64,000 nt of DNA, from positions 28,269,567 to 28,333,566 of the forward strand of contig OX579636.1 in the NCBI GenBank assembly GCA_951230915.1, given 5' to 3'. A program made the position numbers and the translations under genes. Every line of letters starts with the position of its first letter. Position 1 is the stretch's first letter. The stretch comes from Antitrichia curtipendula (lineage: Eukaryota > Streptophyta > Bryopsida > Hypnales > Leucodontaceae). Positions 24,893-36,189 of this stretch are shown in pieces. The notes beneath the pieces were generated by a model, which was given only the letters and a program-made list of their open reading frames with translations, ran no database searches and was not told the origin of the DNA.

Positions 24893-25070
24893 CACATTCT
24901 GTAATGTCACATCGTCTGTTCTCTTGTTACACTCTGTAATATCACAACCTTTGTTCCCTATTCTCTACTCTCTAGTATCACTGATTCTCTCGTCACAGTC
25001 AATCTTCTCTCATCACATTTCTCTAATATCACGTCCACTGTTCTCTTGTCAAACTTCCAAAGTCCAAACC
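24893..25070. repeat. Pyrimidine-rich degenerate minisatellite, about 35-bp period
   Basis: Imperfect repeats of CTGTAAT(A/G)TCACA followed by TTGTTCTCTTGT-like sequence occur four to five times. It lies just upstream of the presumed NUP35 transcription start. Confidence 0.6.
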
Positions 25071-27200
25071 ATCTACTCTCTATGCTCCTATTTTGCAACT
25101 CTACATGCATGAAAATTTTTATATTTGTTTTTCAAACATGAATACAAATATTTTCTATAAATTTTCAAAAGAATTCAGATTTTTTTGTGAAAATTTAAAT
25201 TTATCATAATTTGTTTTTTCTAAATGAAAAAATGCATATCAAATTTAAAATGCACACTTAAAAATCTCAAATTTTCACCATAGGAGTACGTGATATTGTA
25301 GAACATCATGGTGTAAATGAAATTATCATTTTATTCTAAAATTAGAAAATTAGCATACCACACCTATAGGTCCAATGTTGCATTTTTTATTTTAAGAGTT
25401 TTTTTTAATTTTTCTAATTTTAGAAAAAACTAGATTTCCATTTCATTAGTTGAATTAAAATCCCAAAATCCCATTTACATGTCTAAAATTTAGATAAAGA
25501 ACATGGAGGTAGAAGGGTCAAAAATACACAATAAGTTGTACTGTGGACCAAATATCTTCTTCAATAAAATAATCAACTTTATTATTATGAGAAAAATTGC
25601 AATATCATCCACTGCACATGTCGTTAAGGAACTCTACAAAGAAATTTTGATAAAGAACTGCATTTATTCAACTTGAAGGCTCTTAGGAAGTCATCCAATT
25701 TTGAAGACTTTCAAGTTAATTCCCTCATACACACTCGCACACACATAGTTAAATGGCATGCATAATGCTGAATTTTCAACCAAATCTATCCCGTATACTA
25801 TACTTGTTAGGCCCCTAATTAACACTAATCCCTCGATCTACACTAATTTGGATTTTAAATTTTAGAATTTAAAAAAAAAGACTACTATCAAAAACAAAAA
25901 CTTCCTTCATGTGATATTGACCTTCATATTGGACATGACATCTAGAATTATCTTTCAAAAATTCCTAAATCCTTTTAAAAAATGAGAGCTTGTGTCTCGG
26001 TGATAGTGCAATTACATTTGAGCTAAGGTAGACAAACCCATTATGGACCAAAGCCTAATTTATGTCCCTAATTTTGGACCTAGTTTTACTTGCTTGCATC
26101 TTAATGTATTAGAAATTGCACACCATATGTAGCAATGAACACTACCATGGGGCTTCTACACAGGACAATAGATTCTTGCATTATTCCATAATAATAAAAT
26201 TGGTACTTTAGGCCATTGTCATTGGAATTGTGTAGGAAATTAAGAAAATTGCACTAGCATCTAGAAGGGCAAGAAAAGTCCCCCTAGGCAAGTTTCCTGA
26301 GGATTTACAATAGGAAATTGTGTGATTTTGCTTTTACCACCTACAATATATCTTTCTTTTTTTCAAAAATGAGTTGATGAAAGTACTTGTTAAATATTTC
26401 TTGATTTGTCTAATTCTACAATTAAGACAAATTTGTGAATCCAATAAATGTAACTATGAGCAGTAACCAAATGGTCCATAATAGGCTTCTTGCCTCATTC
26501 TCTCTAAAATTATAAATCACAAGTATCTTCTATAATGATTGATTATTATTGAAGTGTAGATTTAATGTACCTAGTTCAAATTTATTCTTAGCTCTAAGGT
26601 AATTGAACCTAATTGTGACACATTTGTAAATTTGACCTCTTTAAATTCTTGCTTAAAATGTACAACCTCTATTTATGAGAATCAAAGGTCAATTTCTTAG
26701 ACAACTATTTCAAGCACTTTGAAAATTCATATCCAAAATTTATTTATATAGTTTATTCATAAGGGGTCCAAAATATACTTGTTAAGAAAATTTGGAATCC
26801 CCGCATTATCTTCGAGAAGGTTAATTAGTTTTTTAATAATAGGAACCATGTTCAAATGCTCATTGAAATGATAAATTACAAAATATTACATATGTATGTG
26901 TTAATACCAAAGCTTAACAAAGATGAAAAATGTTAATTAGGCCAAATGTCATGAAATTTAGTATATATGAAAGATATTCCTCGTCCCCACCTTCTATTAA
27001 AATTTCAGCTTAAAATATGAAAATCTCTAGTCACGCATACCTGCCCAAAATTTTTCTGTTGCCAAAAAATCCTATCTGTTCATTTAGGGTTTAAGATATT
27101 CACAAAGCATTCTTCTAAGCACCGATCTATATTTTCACAAGAGTTTTGCACCTCAAATCATTTTTCTGTAAATTTTCCTTGAAAGATGAGAAGAAGCCTG
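25071..27200. other. AT-rich intergenic DNA
   Basis: No gene is seen over about 2.1 kb. Near 27,081-27,094 a sequence like a TTAA-family right end (TTTAGGGTTTAAG) occurs without a clear partner. Confidence 0.55.
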
Positions 27201-27590
27201 TAAGGTGAAAACACCCATTCCCGTCCCTGTACCTTGCCATGGACCCTAGACTCACCCAATTATGTCCCTAGACTTTAGTTAATCCGTCAGCCAAATGCTT
27301 GGCTTTAATTGGCTGACATATTTGAAGGACACTTACCAATATCTGACTGGCTTAAGAGCTGATTTCCGCAGGGTTCAGTTTTGGGTGCACCTACATGACG
27401 GTTCCAGTGATCTAGAGACCCACAACTTTGAAAAATCATAGAAATTACATATGACATCCGAAAAATCTAATTTTTTTTGGAAAATTCATGATTTTCTCTC
27501 GCTAACATCAGAATTTTTTTATTTTTTTGAAATGATGCCTCCAAGTATGCTGAATTCCTTAAAGTGACGGTTTTGGGTGCTTCCACCTTA
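27201..27590. mobile_element. MITE with TAAGGTG ends, upstream of the MTP gene
   Basis: The left end is TAAGGTGAAAACACCCATT and the right end in reverse complement is TTAAGGTGGAAGCACCCAAA. The inverted ends match over about 16 bp with gaps. No coding capacity. It ends some 130 bp before the G-box of the MTP promoter. Confidence 0.55.
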
Positions 27591-27699
27591 ACCCAATTTG
27601 TGGCATATTTTTCGAATTCTTATAGTGAATTAATTATGAATTTTTATACCTCGTTCCTGACTCCATCGACTCGAACTTACTACTTTTACTTTTACAGTC

Positions 27700-28127
27700 A
27701 GTGCTACTGAACTCTATATTATCACGTGGGCGTCTGGGCTTCACAGTTCGCATTTCCAAGCTTACCATTCCGTCGCTTTCGTCGTCTTCAGCTGCGAGTG
27801 ATGAGCATTCATCTTATTATACTCTTTTTCTTTGATTCGCACCGCACATTTTTCGATTAATCCACGTTGAAGCTCGTGGAGAACATAAATGCTCGTTGAC
27901 GTGAGTCGGTATCAATCCAGATTATCGCCTCTGAGACGCACGGTGCAGGATTTGAGGTCATTTTGAGATTCCCTTGGGGAGGAATTTGGTGTATGATATG
28001 CGTGCTTGCTGCGGACGAGAAATCTGTTGCGAGAATCGAAATGAAGGGTTTGAGCCGAAGGTAGAGCTCGATAGGGTTGGATGGCGGGACTTGAAGGCGT
28101 CCGGAGGCGGTGTCACTCTTCTTCCAG
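27700..28127 (+). promoter_or_regulatory. Promoter region and probable first (non-coding) exon of the MTP gene
   Basis: A G-box CACGTG with GTGGGC context lies at 27,723-27,728, a site for bZIP and bHLH factors in plants. TTATTATACTC near 27,814-27,824 may be the TATA region. The following GC-richer segment ends with CTTCCAG followed by GTACGA at 28,128, a good donor. An ATG at about 28,039 opens only a very short frame, so this exon looks untranslated. Confidence 0.45.
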
Positions 28128-28799
28128 GTACGATTGCAGTTTGAATCATTCGGGAGAGCATATCCTAAATTCTGATTAGGATTTTTCTTTTTTTCTTATA
28201 CTGTGGGAAGTGTCGTTGTCGAAATTCTGATTCTTCGAAAATCCAGGTGATACAGGCACGTTTGAAAATTCCCAGGGAGTAATTGTAATTCAAGGGTTTA
28301 GTAAGGATAAAAGAAGCGTCGGTATCCCTTTTTGCCTGGGGGGACTTTTAGGGTTGAATGTCTGTGACTGTGCTCAAAGGTTGGATTCTTGAAGGTTCCA
28401 ATGTGCTGCTAATTTGGTACATTTTACCTAAAGGAGTGTTATTTGAACTTGTCTTGATAAAATTGTTCTTTCGAAGCAAGTTGGACACGGTTTTGAGCCG
28501 AGTGTCGGATTTGGGAGGGAGGGCTAGCTCCTCTACTGAACGTCCAACTCCATGCAGAGTGTTGGAATCTTACCAATGGCGTTTTTTAACCCCGGAATTT
28601 ATTGTTTTAGTGGTTTTGTGTAGGTTATGTTAGGGCTTTGTTTTGGTTCACTTGTATTTAAGTTTTTGACAGACACTTTCAATGTTCTTCACCGATTCTG
28701 GTGATCAATGAAATTTGGCCTTGTCTGAATTATGATTTTACAGTATGATCAATTGACTTGGTCATTTCAAAACCATGAAATCTCGATCCTTTTTTTCAG
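28128..28799 (+). other. Probable 5'-UTR intron of the MTP gene
   Basis: Donor CAG followed by GTACGA at 28,128; acceptor TTTTTTTCAG ending at 28,799 after a long pyrimidine tract. The length of 672 bp is usual for plant leader introns. It is inferred from splice signals alone. The open frame 28,358-28,633 inside it is not recognisable. Confidence 0.45.
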
Positions 28800-28930
28800 G
28801 GTTAATGGCACATACGAAGGACTGCTGATGTTCTGATTGAACGGGTATGCAGGCGATGATAACCATTCTGATTAAGGTACCAAAAGCTCTCGCTCAATTT
28901 TAGGGCGATTGAGGGGGTGTATAGTTTGCC

Positions 28931-30376
28931 ATGGCGCAGCGAGCGGTTCCTTTTAGGGTATTAGTGCCAGCGCCCATACCCTCCGCAGGTCCTGCAACAT
29001 CAAAAAAGAAGAAAGGAGGACCTGTAGGGACAGTGGGAGCTTTGTTTCGGAATGTGCTCGGTGGCAGAGAACAGCTCTCTCCATATGTATCCACTGCGCC
29101 CAAGTTGACCGCTTTGGTAAAATCTCCTCTCCAGTTCATCATTGCTGATGCCAAGACTCGGAAGATTGGCATGTTTCTCTTACTGAGCACGGCTTTCATG
29201 GTGGTGGAGTTTGTGTATGGGTTCCACAGCAACAGCTTGGGGCTCGTCTCTGATGCTTGCCACATGCTCTTCGACTGTGCTGCATTGGCCATTGGGCTCT
29301 ATGCTTCTTACATTTCGAAGCTTCAGGCGAACGCTAAGTTCAACTATGGGTACGGTCGGTTTGAAGTCATTTCTGGGTACATGAATGCGGTGTTTCTTAT
29401 CCTGGTGGCTTCTCTCATTGTGTTGGAGTCTCTGGAAAGGATACTTGACCCTCCTGAGATTGCAACCGACAGCTTGCTGGTGGTGTCGATAGGGGGATTT
29501 TTGGTGAACGTTGTGGGGCTGATGTTCTTCCACGAAGCACATCATCATCATCATCCAGGTGGACTTGATCATCATCATGGACATTCCCATGCCAAGAAAG
29601 AATTGCCAAGCACTGTCAGAGCAAAGGGTGGTGATTATAAAGTGCTGGATGTTGAAGATGAGCACAATTATCAAAATAATTTGGTCCAAGGCCACCTTAC
29701 ACAGGTACATAGCTCACAGGATGCAGGTTTTGGTCATGCTCATGTTGATGACATTCATCACAGACACCAGCATAATCAAAACCATAGTAGCTCATGTAGT
29801 CATGGTCACGATCATGCCCATGATCATGATCATGGGCACAAGCAGGAGCATAGCCATGACCATAGCCATGACCATGACCATGGGCACGAGCACAAGCAGA
29901 ATGATCATGATCATGATCATGAGGTTGAACATGACCATACAGACCACAACATGCAGGGTATGTTTCTGCATATCTTGGCAGATACATTAGGAAGTATGGG
30001 GGTGGTGGTTTCTACGTTACTTATCCAGTACAAAGGCTGGTACTTGGCAGATCCTGCCTGCTCCATTTTCATTTCACTACTCATTATTGCATCAGTAATT
30101 CCTTTGATCAAGGGCTCAGCTGAGATGCTGCTGCAGAGAATGCCACGAGCAACTGAGAGACGCATCCAGCACTCTATGAAACAGGTGGCTGCTATTGATG
30201 GTGTTTGGAGTTGCCAAGCTTTACATGTTTGGAATTTCACCAGTGCTGAGATTATCGGCAGCTTACATGTTCTTGCTACCCGAGGGGCTGATAGGGAGCA
30301 GCTAAGAATTGCAGTCGCTGGAACATTGAAGAAAGCTGGAATCACCGATCTTTCTCTTCAGGTTGAGACAGTATAG
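28931..30376 (+). CDS. Zinc transporter, CDF/metal tolerance protein (MTP12/ZnT5-ZnT7-like)
   Basis: A cation diffusion facilitator of 481 residues, intronless in its coding part. It should exchange cytosolic Zn2+ for H+ into the early secretory pathway, as ZnT5/ZnT7 and Msc2 do. The transport site is intact: H111-MLF-D115 in TM2 (SDACHMLFD) and H347-ILA-D351 in TM5, the HxxxD pairs of zinc-type members. Hydrophobic segments lie at about 79-99, 104-126, 148-167, 182-200, 343-366 and 376-394. Between TM4 and TM5 is an unusually long histidine-rich loop (about 204-340) with repeated HDHDH and HSHDH units. The cytosolic C-terminal domain (about 395-481) is present. The start ATG sits in GCCATGGCG, and an in-frame TAG lies two codons upstream, so no long N-terminal membrane region like that of Arabidopsis MTP12 is attached. 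The first 65 residues are basic and not conserved. MTP5-type is the alternative class, but the full HxxxD sites favour an active ZnT5/7-like protein. Confidence 0.92.
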   Translation: MAQRAVPFRVLVPAPIPSAGPATSKKKKGGPVGTVGALFRNVLGGREQLSPYVSTAPKLTALVKSPLQFIIADAKTRKIGMFLLLSTAFMVVEFVYGFHSNSLGLVSDACHMLFDCAALAIGLYASYISKLQANAKFNYGYGRFEVISGYMNAVFLILVASLIVLESLERILDPPEIATDSLLVVSIGGFLVNVVGLMFFHEAHHHHHPGGLDHHHGHSHAKKELPSTVRAKGGDYKVLDVEDEHNYQNNLVQGHLTQVHSSQDAGFGHAHVDDIHHRHQHNQNHSSSCSHGHDHAHDHDHGHKQEHSHDHSHDHDHGHEHKQNDHDHDHEVEHDHTDHNMQGMFLHILADTLGSMGVVVSTLLIQYKGWYLADPACSIFISLLIIASVIPLIKGSAEMLLQRMPRATERRIQHSMKQVAAIDGVWSCQALHVWNFTSAEIIGSLHVLATRGADREQLRIAVAGTLKKAGITDLSLQVETV

Positions 30377-31065
30377 ACTTTTATTTGCCTCTCCAGGATG
30401 GACAAGTTGTTGCAGTCATTTTTCAAGTAAGTCTGGTATGTGCACTTTTCATACATTCTCAGTGGAGCACAACTTAGAAGTATTGTTGTAGTGTGCAAGT
30501 AATGTATCAAACGACGATCCCTACAACATGTAATGGAGAATTTTTGATGTTCATAGATGCCAGGAGTTTCATAGTGAGATTTATCTAAGTGCCCTATAGT
30601 AGCCATTCACAGGACGATGTACTTCAGCCAGGATTTAAATGTAGTATGAATTCTTGATGCCAGTTTTCCATGTTACATCATTCTCTGCCTCAGGCCCATC
30701 TTGAGCAGTGTTGTCTCTTTTTCTACTCAGAAATACTCATTTGCAGAACTTCAGGATAATTGAGAATCCTAAGCTCTTAGTCAAGCTTTGAAGATGAGAG
30801 CTCCTTGTGGCAATGTGTCCCAGGTTGCCATGATGACCAGCTTTGTGGTGTGCATCTTTATTGATGTGTTCTTGAGCATTGCCTTTTGGCATAAATGTGA
30901 AGTGGTTCAGAGACCTGGAGTTCATAGTGGTGCTAGAGCCCCATGCTAGCAAATGGGTTAATTCTATTACAGGAAAACTGGGTACTCCAGACTTTGATGA
31001 TCTTCTGAAGCTTGGCGCAAATGGCATTGTTCAAACATCTGCAAAGTGCAAGGAAACTTCTTCAA
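30377..31065 (+). other. Probable 3' untranslated region of the MTP gene
   Basis: The composition stays gene-like for about 700 bp after the stop. Open frames here are not recognisable. A T(20) tract begins near 31,072. The poly(A) site cannot be fixed. Confidence 0.45.
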
Positions 31066-32916
31066 CACAATTTTTTTTTTTTTTTTTTTTTTGAATACAG
31101 AGGGCAGGCAGGCCACTTTTTTGCCCTACACATGCAACTCATTGTGCATACACTACCCAGTCGCAAGCCTTTTAGTGTACAAAAGTATAATGTCATTTAT
31201 GATGACAAGCAAAAGCATAATGACCATTTATTAGGATCATTGGCTAATTGTAGGAAAAGAATAGTGTTTGGAAGACTTGTCAAGTCCTCCAAATATTCCC
31301 AACTTGTCTTCACCTTTCTAAATAAATGACTCACCATTAGTAACCAAGCCTCTCTAGATTTTATCCTTTGATATGTAAGATTCAGAAGGAAAGCATGACA
31401 AGCGCCTTCAAATCCTATTTGACCATGTTTTATCCTTTTATGGGTCATGTACAACCTTTATTGACTTTGTCCTTTGGATATAGACTATGGCAATAACACT
31501 GCATTCCCTTTGGTTTCTGAATCTAAGTTTTCAAATGTTATCTACAATTGCATTCATATTGGGTGATGATGTGGTCCACATTTAAACTAAAGTGCACATG
31601 TAATTAAGTTAGTTGGATGGGGCTAGGGAGGATTGACCCATGTATTGCCTTATGTTTTATTCTTGCAGAAAACACTAGAATTTTTTATTTGTCATATATG
31701 ATATAATTTTCAAATTTTGAATTCATATTTGCAATCAGAGGCCCAATTTGAGCTAGTAGTCATGGAGAACATGGGAACAAACACAACGTTGGGAATGGGA
31801 ACTCGCCGTAGGGAATTTTTACTATGTTTTTATGTTCACATTGATGCCAATGCATATCAACTTGTAATTGAATTATTGTATAGTGATTACAATTTAGTGA
31901 ATGGAAGGGTTTACATTTGCATTGGTTTGAGATGTGCATTGATTTTCTCATTTGAACAACAGTCTGCCACTTGATCTCTATACAAGACAAGTGCTTATTA
32001 CTTATGTCTACTTTGTATTAGCACCGTAAATTCCTTTTGGTGGTGGTCATGGAGCTTAGCATCATAGTTTTCAAATTCAAAGAATGGCAACTAAAGTAAC
32101 CTTGCCAATCACCGAACAAACAAAACTCAAATACTTCTCTACAATATTATGAAAACTTGCAAGCTCTAAAACTTGATATGATTATAAAATGCCATGTTAA
32201 GATTCACTTCCAAAAAAAATATGCCAAAAGGTTTCTTTTTGCAAATTTAATTCTAATTTAAAAGTAATAAGCCTAAAATCTAGTTTGAGAAAACTTGCAG
32301 TCCTTCACTGCATAGCATGCGGTGCCTGTGTAGTGGTATGAAATTCCAAACTTGGGAACCTATGAAGCTCCAAATTTTGCAATTGTTTCTAGAGTTATGC
32401 TGTGCAGTTAGTGTGCAATATTTGGGATGTTTGCTGGCTAGTTTTTAGATTTGCAAGGTAAATGAAGGATTTATTATAATACAATGACAATGTAGAAGTA
32501 AGAAAATATTTACATCTACATGTGTTTGTACCTATTCATTGCCTATATATGGTCTTTTGCTACGCCTTACAACAAACAAAAGTAGTAATTTTCCAAATTG
32601 CAGACTTCAATGTTGTTTAGCGATCAATTAAAGCTAAAGCAGGTTCTTCACACTTTACTTTTTGTAATATCGCTACATATCAGTGATGCAAATGTTATGA
32701 AGGTTCACGTGTTGCATTATGACATATTTAATTTTACCATATTCTCTAGTTTTACAAGATGATGCAAAGATATAAGACAAGAGTGCCATAGAACATATAC
32801 AATACATTGTCAGTTAAAGTTTTGGATTTTCTTATATCACGTGTATTAGAACTACTTTATTATGGTTGGATCACTTTTATAAGCATTGATATATGTTCAC
32901 CAACTATAGTGGCTAT
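31066..32916. other. Intergenic DNA
   Basis: A T-tract of about 20 bases at 31,072-31,092 opens this stretch. No gene or structured repeat is recognised. Confidence 0.55.
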
Positions 32917-33439
32917 CACTACAAGAGAAAGGGGTGTTTTAAGTGTGTTTTTAAGTATAGTCTTAGATATAAGATATTAAGTAATGACCTTTATGGAGAT
33001 TTTCAGTAAAAATTTACTAGAAATACATGTATTTCTAGTAAATTTTTACTAAAAATCTCCTTAAAGGTCATTACTTAATATCTTATATCTAGGACTATAC
33101 TTAAAAACACACTTAAAACACCCCATTACAAAAAATATGAGGCCTCAACAAGACCGTGAGTGCTGATTTTCGGGACCCGCGGGTGATATTACGGAAAAAA
33201 ACAAAAAACAAAAAAAATCTTTTTTTTTTTTTTTTTTTTTTTCCCGAAAGAAAAAATTGAAAAGTGACGTCACGCTGATGTGGCGCTGACGTCAGCGCTG
33301 GCGTGGAACTTCGACCACGTCAGAATTTCAGTTTCTGAATTTTTTTTTTTGAAAAAGAACTCCGTAGTATCACTACGGGGTCCAGGCTTAACGGCCTTCC
33401 GGAGGCCTCATATTTTTTGTAATGCTTTCTCTTGTAGTG
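32917..33439. mobile_element. CACTA-type MITE, split by a nested MITE; target duplication TAT
   Basis: The ends are CACTACAAGAGAAAGGGGTG and, inverted, CTTTCTCTTGTAGTG. CACTACAAGA is the canonical terminus of CACTA (En/Spm) transposons. The flanking 3 bp are TAT on both sides (32,914-32,916 and 33,440-33,442), the expected 3-bp duplication. Without the insert the element is about 222 bp and a near-perfect palindrome centred near 33,028 (AATACATGTATT). It is homologous to 55,434-55,665. No transposase is encoded. Confidence 0.9.
33124..33424. mobile_element. 301-bp MITE inserted in the CACTA element
   Basis: The inverted ends CATTACAAAAAATATGAGGC are perfect. Comparison with the intact CACTA copy at 55.4 kb shows that removing 33,124-33,424 restores the expected ACACCCCTTTCTC exactly. 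The interior is GC-rich around a poly(T) tract and includes GTGACGTCACG. The ends resemble those of the element at 38,457 (CATTAGAAAAAATTTGGGGC), so both belong to one family. Confidence 0.88.
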
Positions 33440-33630
33440 TATTGAATTTGTAGATCATTGTAAAACTATCTTCAATATTATTCATGTCTCATTATTCATA
33501 TGAATAGAGTGAGTTGTCATAGTGTCAAGGAAAGTTTTTATAGTGCTTATTTGTTCACTGCAATTATTAATTGGGTTGACTCTTAAACAACATCCTTGTC
33601 CTAGATCCTTAATGCTAGCAAGAACGCTTG

Positions 33631-34728
33631 TTAACCCATAAAGGACCAAGGCCATTTTTCTGTCAAAAACCACTCAAAACTGCCCCTACTGCTGCGTTCA
33701 TCAAATTTTTCAACAAAATATTTTTTTTAGGGTTATAACCGTAGGATCTTGTATTAGACTTGTAGAAGAACAAGTGGTAAAAATTTCGTGACATTTGACC
33801 GTACGGATCAAAAGATATAAGCATTTGAAGGGAAAGCTCTTTTTTTTTTCCACTGTGCCCGAGAATTTCAGATGCCTTTGACCATTGATTGTGGAAAGTT
33901 TTTGCACTATGGATTCTGAATTAAAATTTTTAGCATACTCTATATCATGTTAGGAATGTCTCCAAAAAATTTCAAGGCAAAAAAAAGACGTGGAACACAT
34001 CCAAAAAAATCTTGCAATGCAACAATGTCCAAAAGTTCACAATGCCTCACATAATTTTTCGAGCAATTTTTCCACCACATAATTCTGAATTTCAAAAATC
34101 CAAACGGTGGATTGAAAGATATACTAGAGCTTTACAATCTCCAAAAAACAATTTTGGAAAATAACAAAAACTGTAATTCCTATGGAATTTAGAAGCAACA
34201 TGTGAATACATAGAGGAATATGGATTTGGGCATGCATGGAAAAAGGGGCGGGGTATGTTCCCGATATGTTCCCAGACTGTTCCCGGTCTGTTCTAATCAT
34301 TGGGAATTTTGTGAGGGAACTCTACCTAGTGGGAACTCTCCAAGGGAGCTCTGTCTGTTGCAAACTGTGATTCCGATGGGAGGAAGGGGAGATGGGAGGA
34401 CAGGGAGAAAGGGAAAGGGAAGTGGGGATTTGTCCATCCCCTTGGGAAGCTGGGCAGCAGACCCATTCCTTGCCCCACAGGTGCCCAAATGTAGAAGTCA
34501 AGGAAGATTAGTTTGCCCATGCTGCCCCCCGACCTGCAAATCTTGGGTAAGTAACCCTAACTTTTGAACCACGTATCCGATCATTGAAAAAATTAGATGT
34601 GCACAAAGCTAGCGGAAAAGCTCATCTAAGATAAAAATTTCAAAAAATCCGAAGAGAATTCAAGATCGTAGGTATCTGCCCAAATCTCCAAAGTCCCCCG
34701 AGGGGACTCTTGGTCCTTTAGGGGTTAA
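33631..34728. mobile_element. TTAA-bounded non-autonomous element, best preserved copy
   Basis: The left end is TTAACCCATAAAGGACCAAG, and the right end in reverse complement is TTAACCCCTAAAGGACCAAG, which agree at 19 of 20 positions. The element is 1098 bp including both TTAA. The 5' half is AT-rich and carries GTAGGATCTTGTATTAGACT. The 3' half is GC-richer with repeated GTTCCC motifs and open frames on both strands (34,220-34,567), none recognisable. Ends starting CCC next to TTAA fit the piggyBac superfamily; no transposase is present. Confidence 0.75.
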
Positions 34729-36094
34729 TTTTCCCTCTCCTACGATTAGGAGTTTGAATGCAGTTCATGCAACATTTGGAATTATTTTTCTGATTCATCT
34801 CAAAGCAATGTTCCGTCTTTGTTTAACGTTACTAATATACGAGTGGCAATTGGGGAGTATAGAATGGTGAGTGGGGAGCGTAAATCTTGGACAAAACAGA
34901 AAAAAAGAATTAAAAAAAAATTTGGATGAAAGTCTACCTAAATTTGAGTGGAATCATTCTAGGCTTGGGATGAAAGTCAATGGAAATTTGGAAAGGATTT
35001 GCTAAAAGTTGGGATGGAAGGGTCTAAAGAATGTAGATGGAAGGAAAAAATTTAAAATGGATGAAAGTAGAAGAAAAAATGGATGAAGGAAAATGGAAAT
35101 GGTGGATGACATTAAATAAAAATTTGAATGAAAGAAGGGTAACAATTTTGGTGATGGTAGATAAAACATTGACTTGCGATACATGAACAGACAAATTATA
35201 TTATTTTCAACTAGGCTTTTGCTTTAGGCGATAGCCAAATTTAGTGAAAAGAGGTGAGAGGTATACATTGCTTCATGTGCAAATGAACATAGTCTTCTAT
35301 GGCGGCAAAAATGTGATGTGTCCTTTCTCGATGGATGCCTCAAACAAGTGAGTTTATGAATGGTTATATGGAATCCAATACTCATGGCAAGAAGTAACAA
35401 CATTCGACAATAATGGAGGTATGATATCCAATCAACGGCAAGGGGAGGGAGGGAGGGCACAACAAGGCTAAAGGCATCCTCATAGTAGATAGTTGATTGG
35501 ATATTATAAAATCAAGGAGACATGATGTTATTGTGAGCATCATTTGAGTGTTTTATATATTTAAGAAAAAATTCCTCCTCCTTAGTTTCCAATAAGCATC
35601 TTTCCACTGCCTCACTGAATCTAGCTAATATGACCAACTTGATGTGGAACTTTGCTAGAGTGAGCAAATGATCAAGGCAACAGTTCCAAGACCAAAAGCT
35701 ACCTAAACGTTTGGAGTGCTTCTTCAATTGCAATGTTGCCATGTGTAGCAATTTGCCGTACAATACTACACACAAAGAAGAATTGTAATCACATGAACCA
35801 ACATCAAAGAGATTAAAGTGTGTTATGATGTCTAAGCAACAAGGTGATCCATACTTCTCATATACTTGTCAATTGTCAATGACGAATGAATGCTATCAAA
35901 TTTACGTACTACAAAAATACATGACCTTTATCCAAAGATATAAATTAACAAAAAAACATGATCAAACCAAAATTGTATTGCATTGAATATCATACCTCCA
36001 CTATCACTATCTACTATGATGACGCCTCCAGCCTTGTTGTGTCCCCCCCCTATGGGCCCTAAAAAAAGGGCCATTGATTTAAAAACAAAAAAGT
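34729..36094. other. Intergenic DNA
   Basis: Short unassigned frames only. From 34,920 to 35,150 the plus strand is purine-rich with repeated GGATGAAAGT/GGATGGAAG units. Confidence 0.5.
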
Positions 36095-36113
36095 CCCCCC
36101 CCCCCCCCCCCCC
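36095..36113. repeat. Poly(C) tract, 19 bases
   Basis: A run of 19 C, preceded by a shorter C(8) tract at about 36,042 and a TGGGCCCTAAAAAAAGGGCC segment. Long C runs are rare in such AT-rich DNA and error-prone. Confidence 0.85.
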
Positions 36114-36189
36114 GCCCCCTACTGTTGATTGGAAGGAAAACTCTCCATCGTTGATCTGATCTAACCATTTGATTTCAAACCTTAGATTT

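Noticed and set aside
29180..29710. A 176-codon minus-strand frame inside the MTP gene, and others at 28,900-29,292, 29,697-29,987 and 29,917-30,345
   Set aside because: They are mirror frames of the conserved MTP coding sequence; the histidine repeat is open in several frames.
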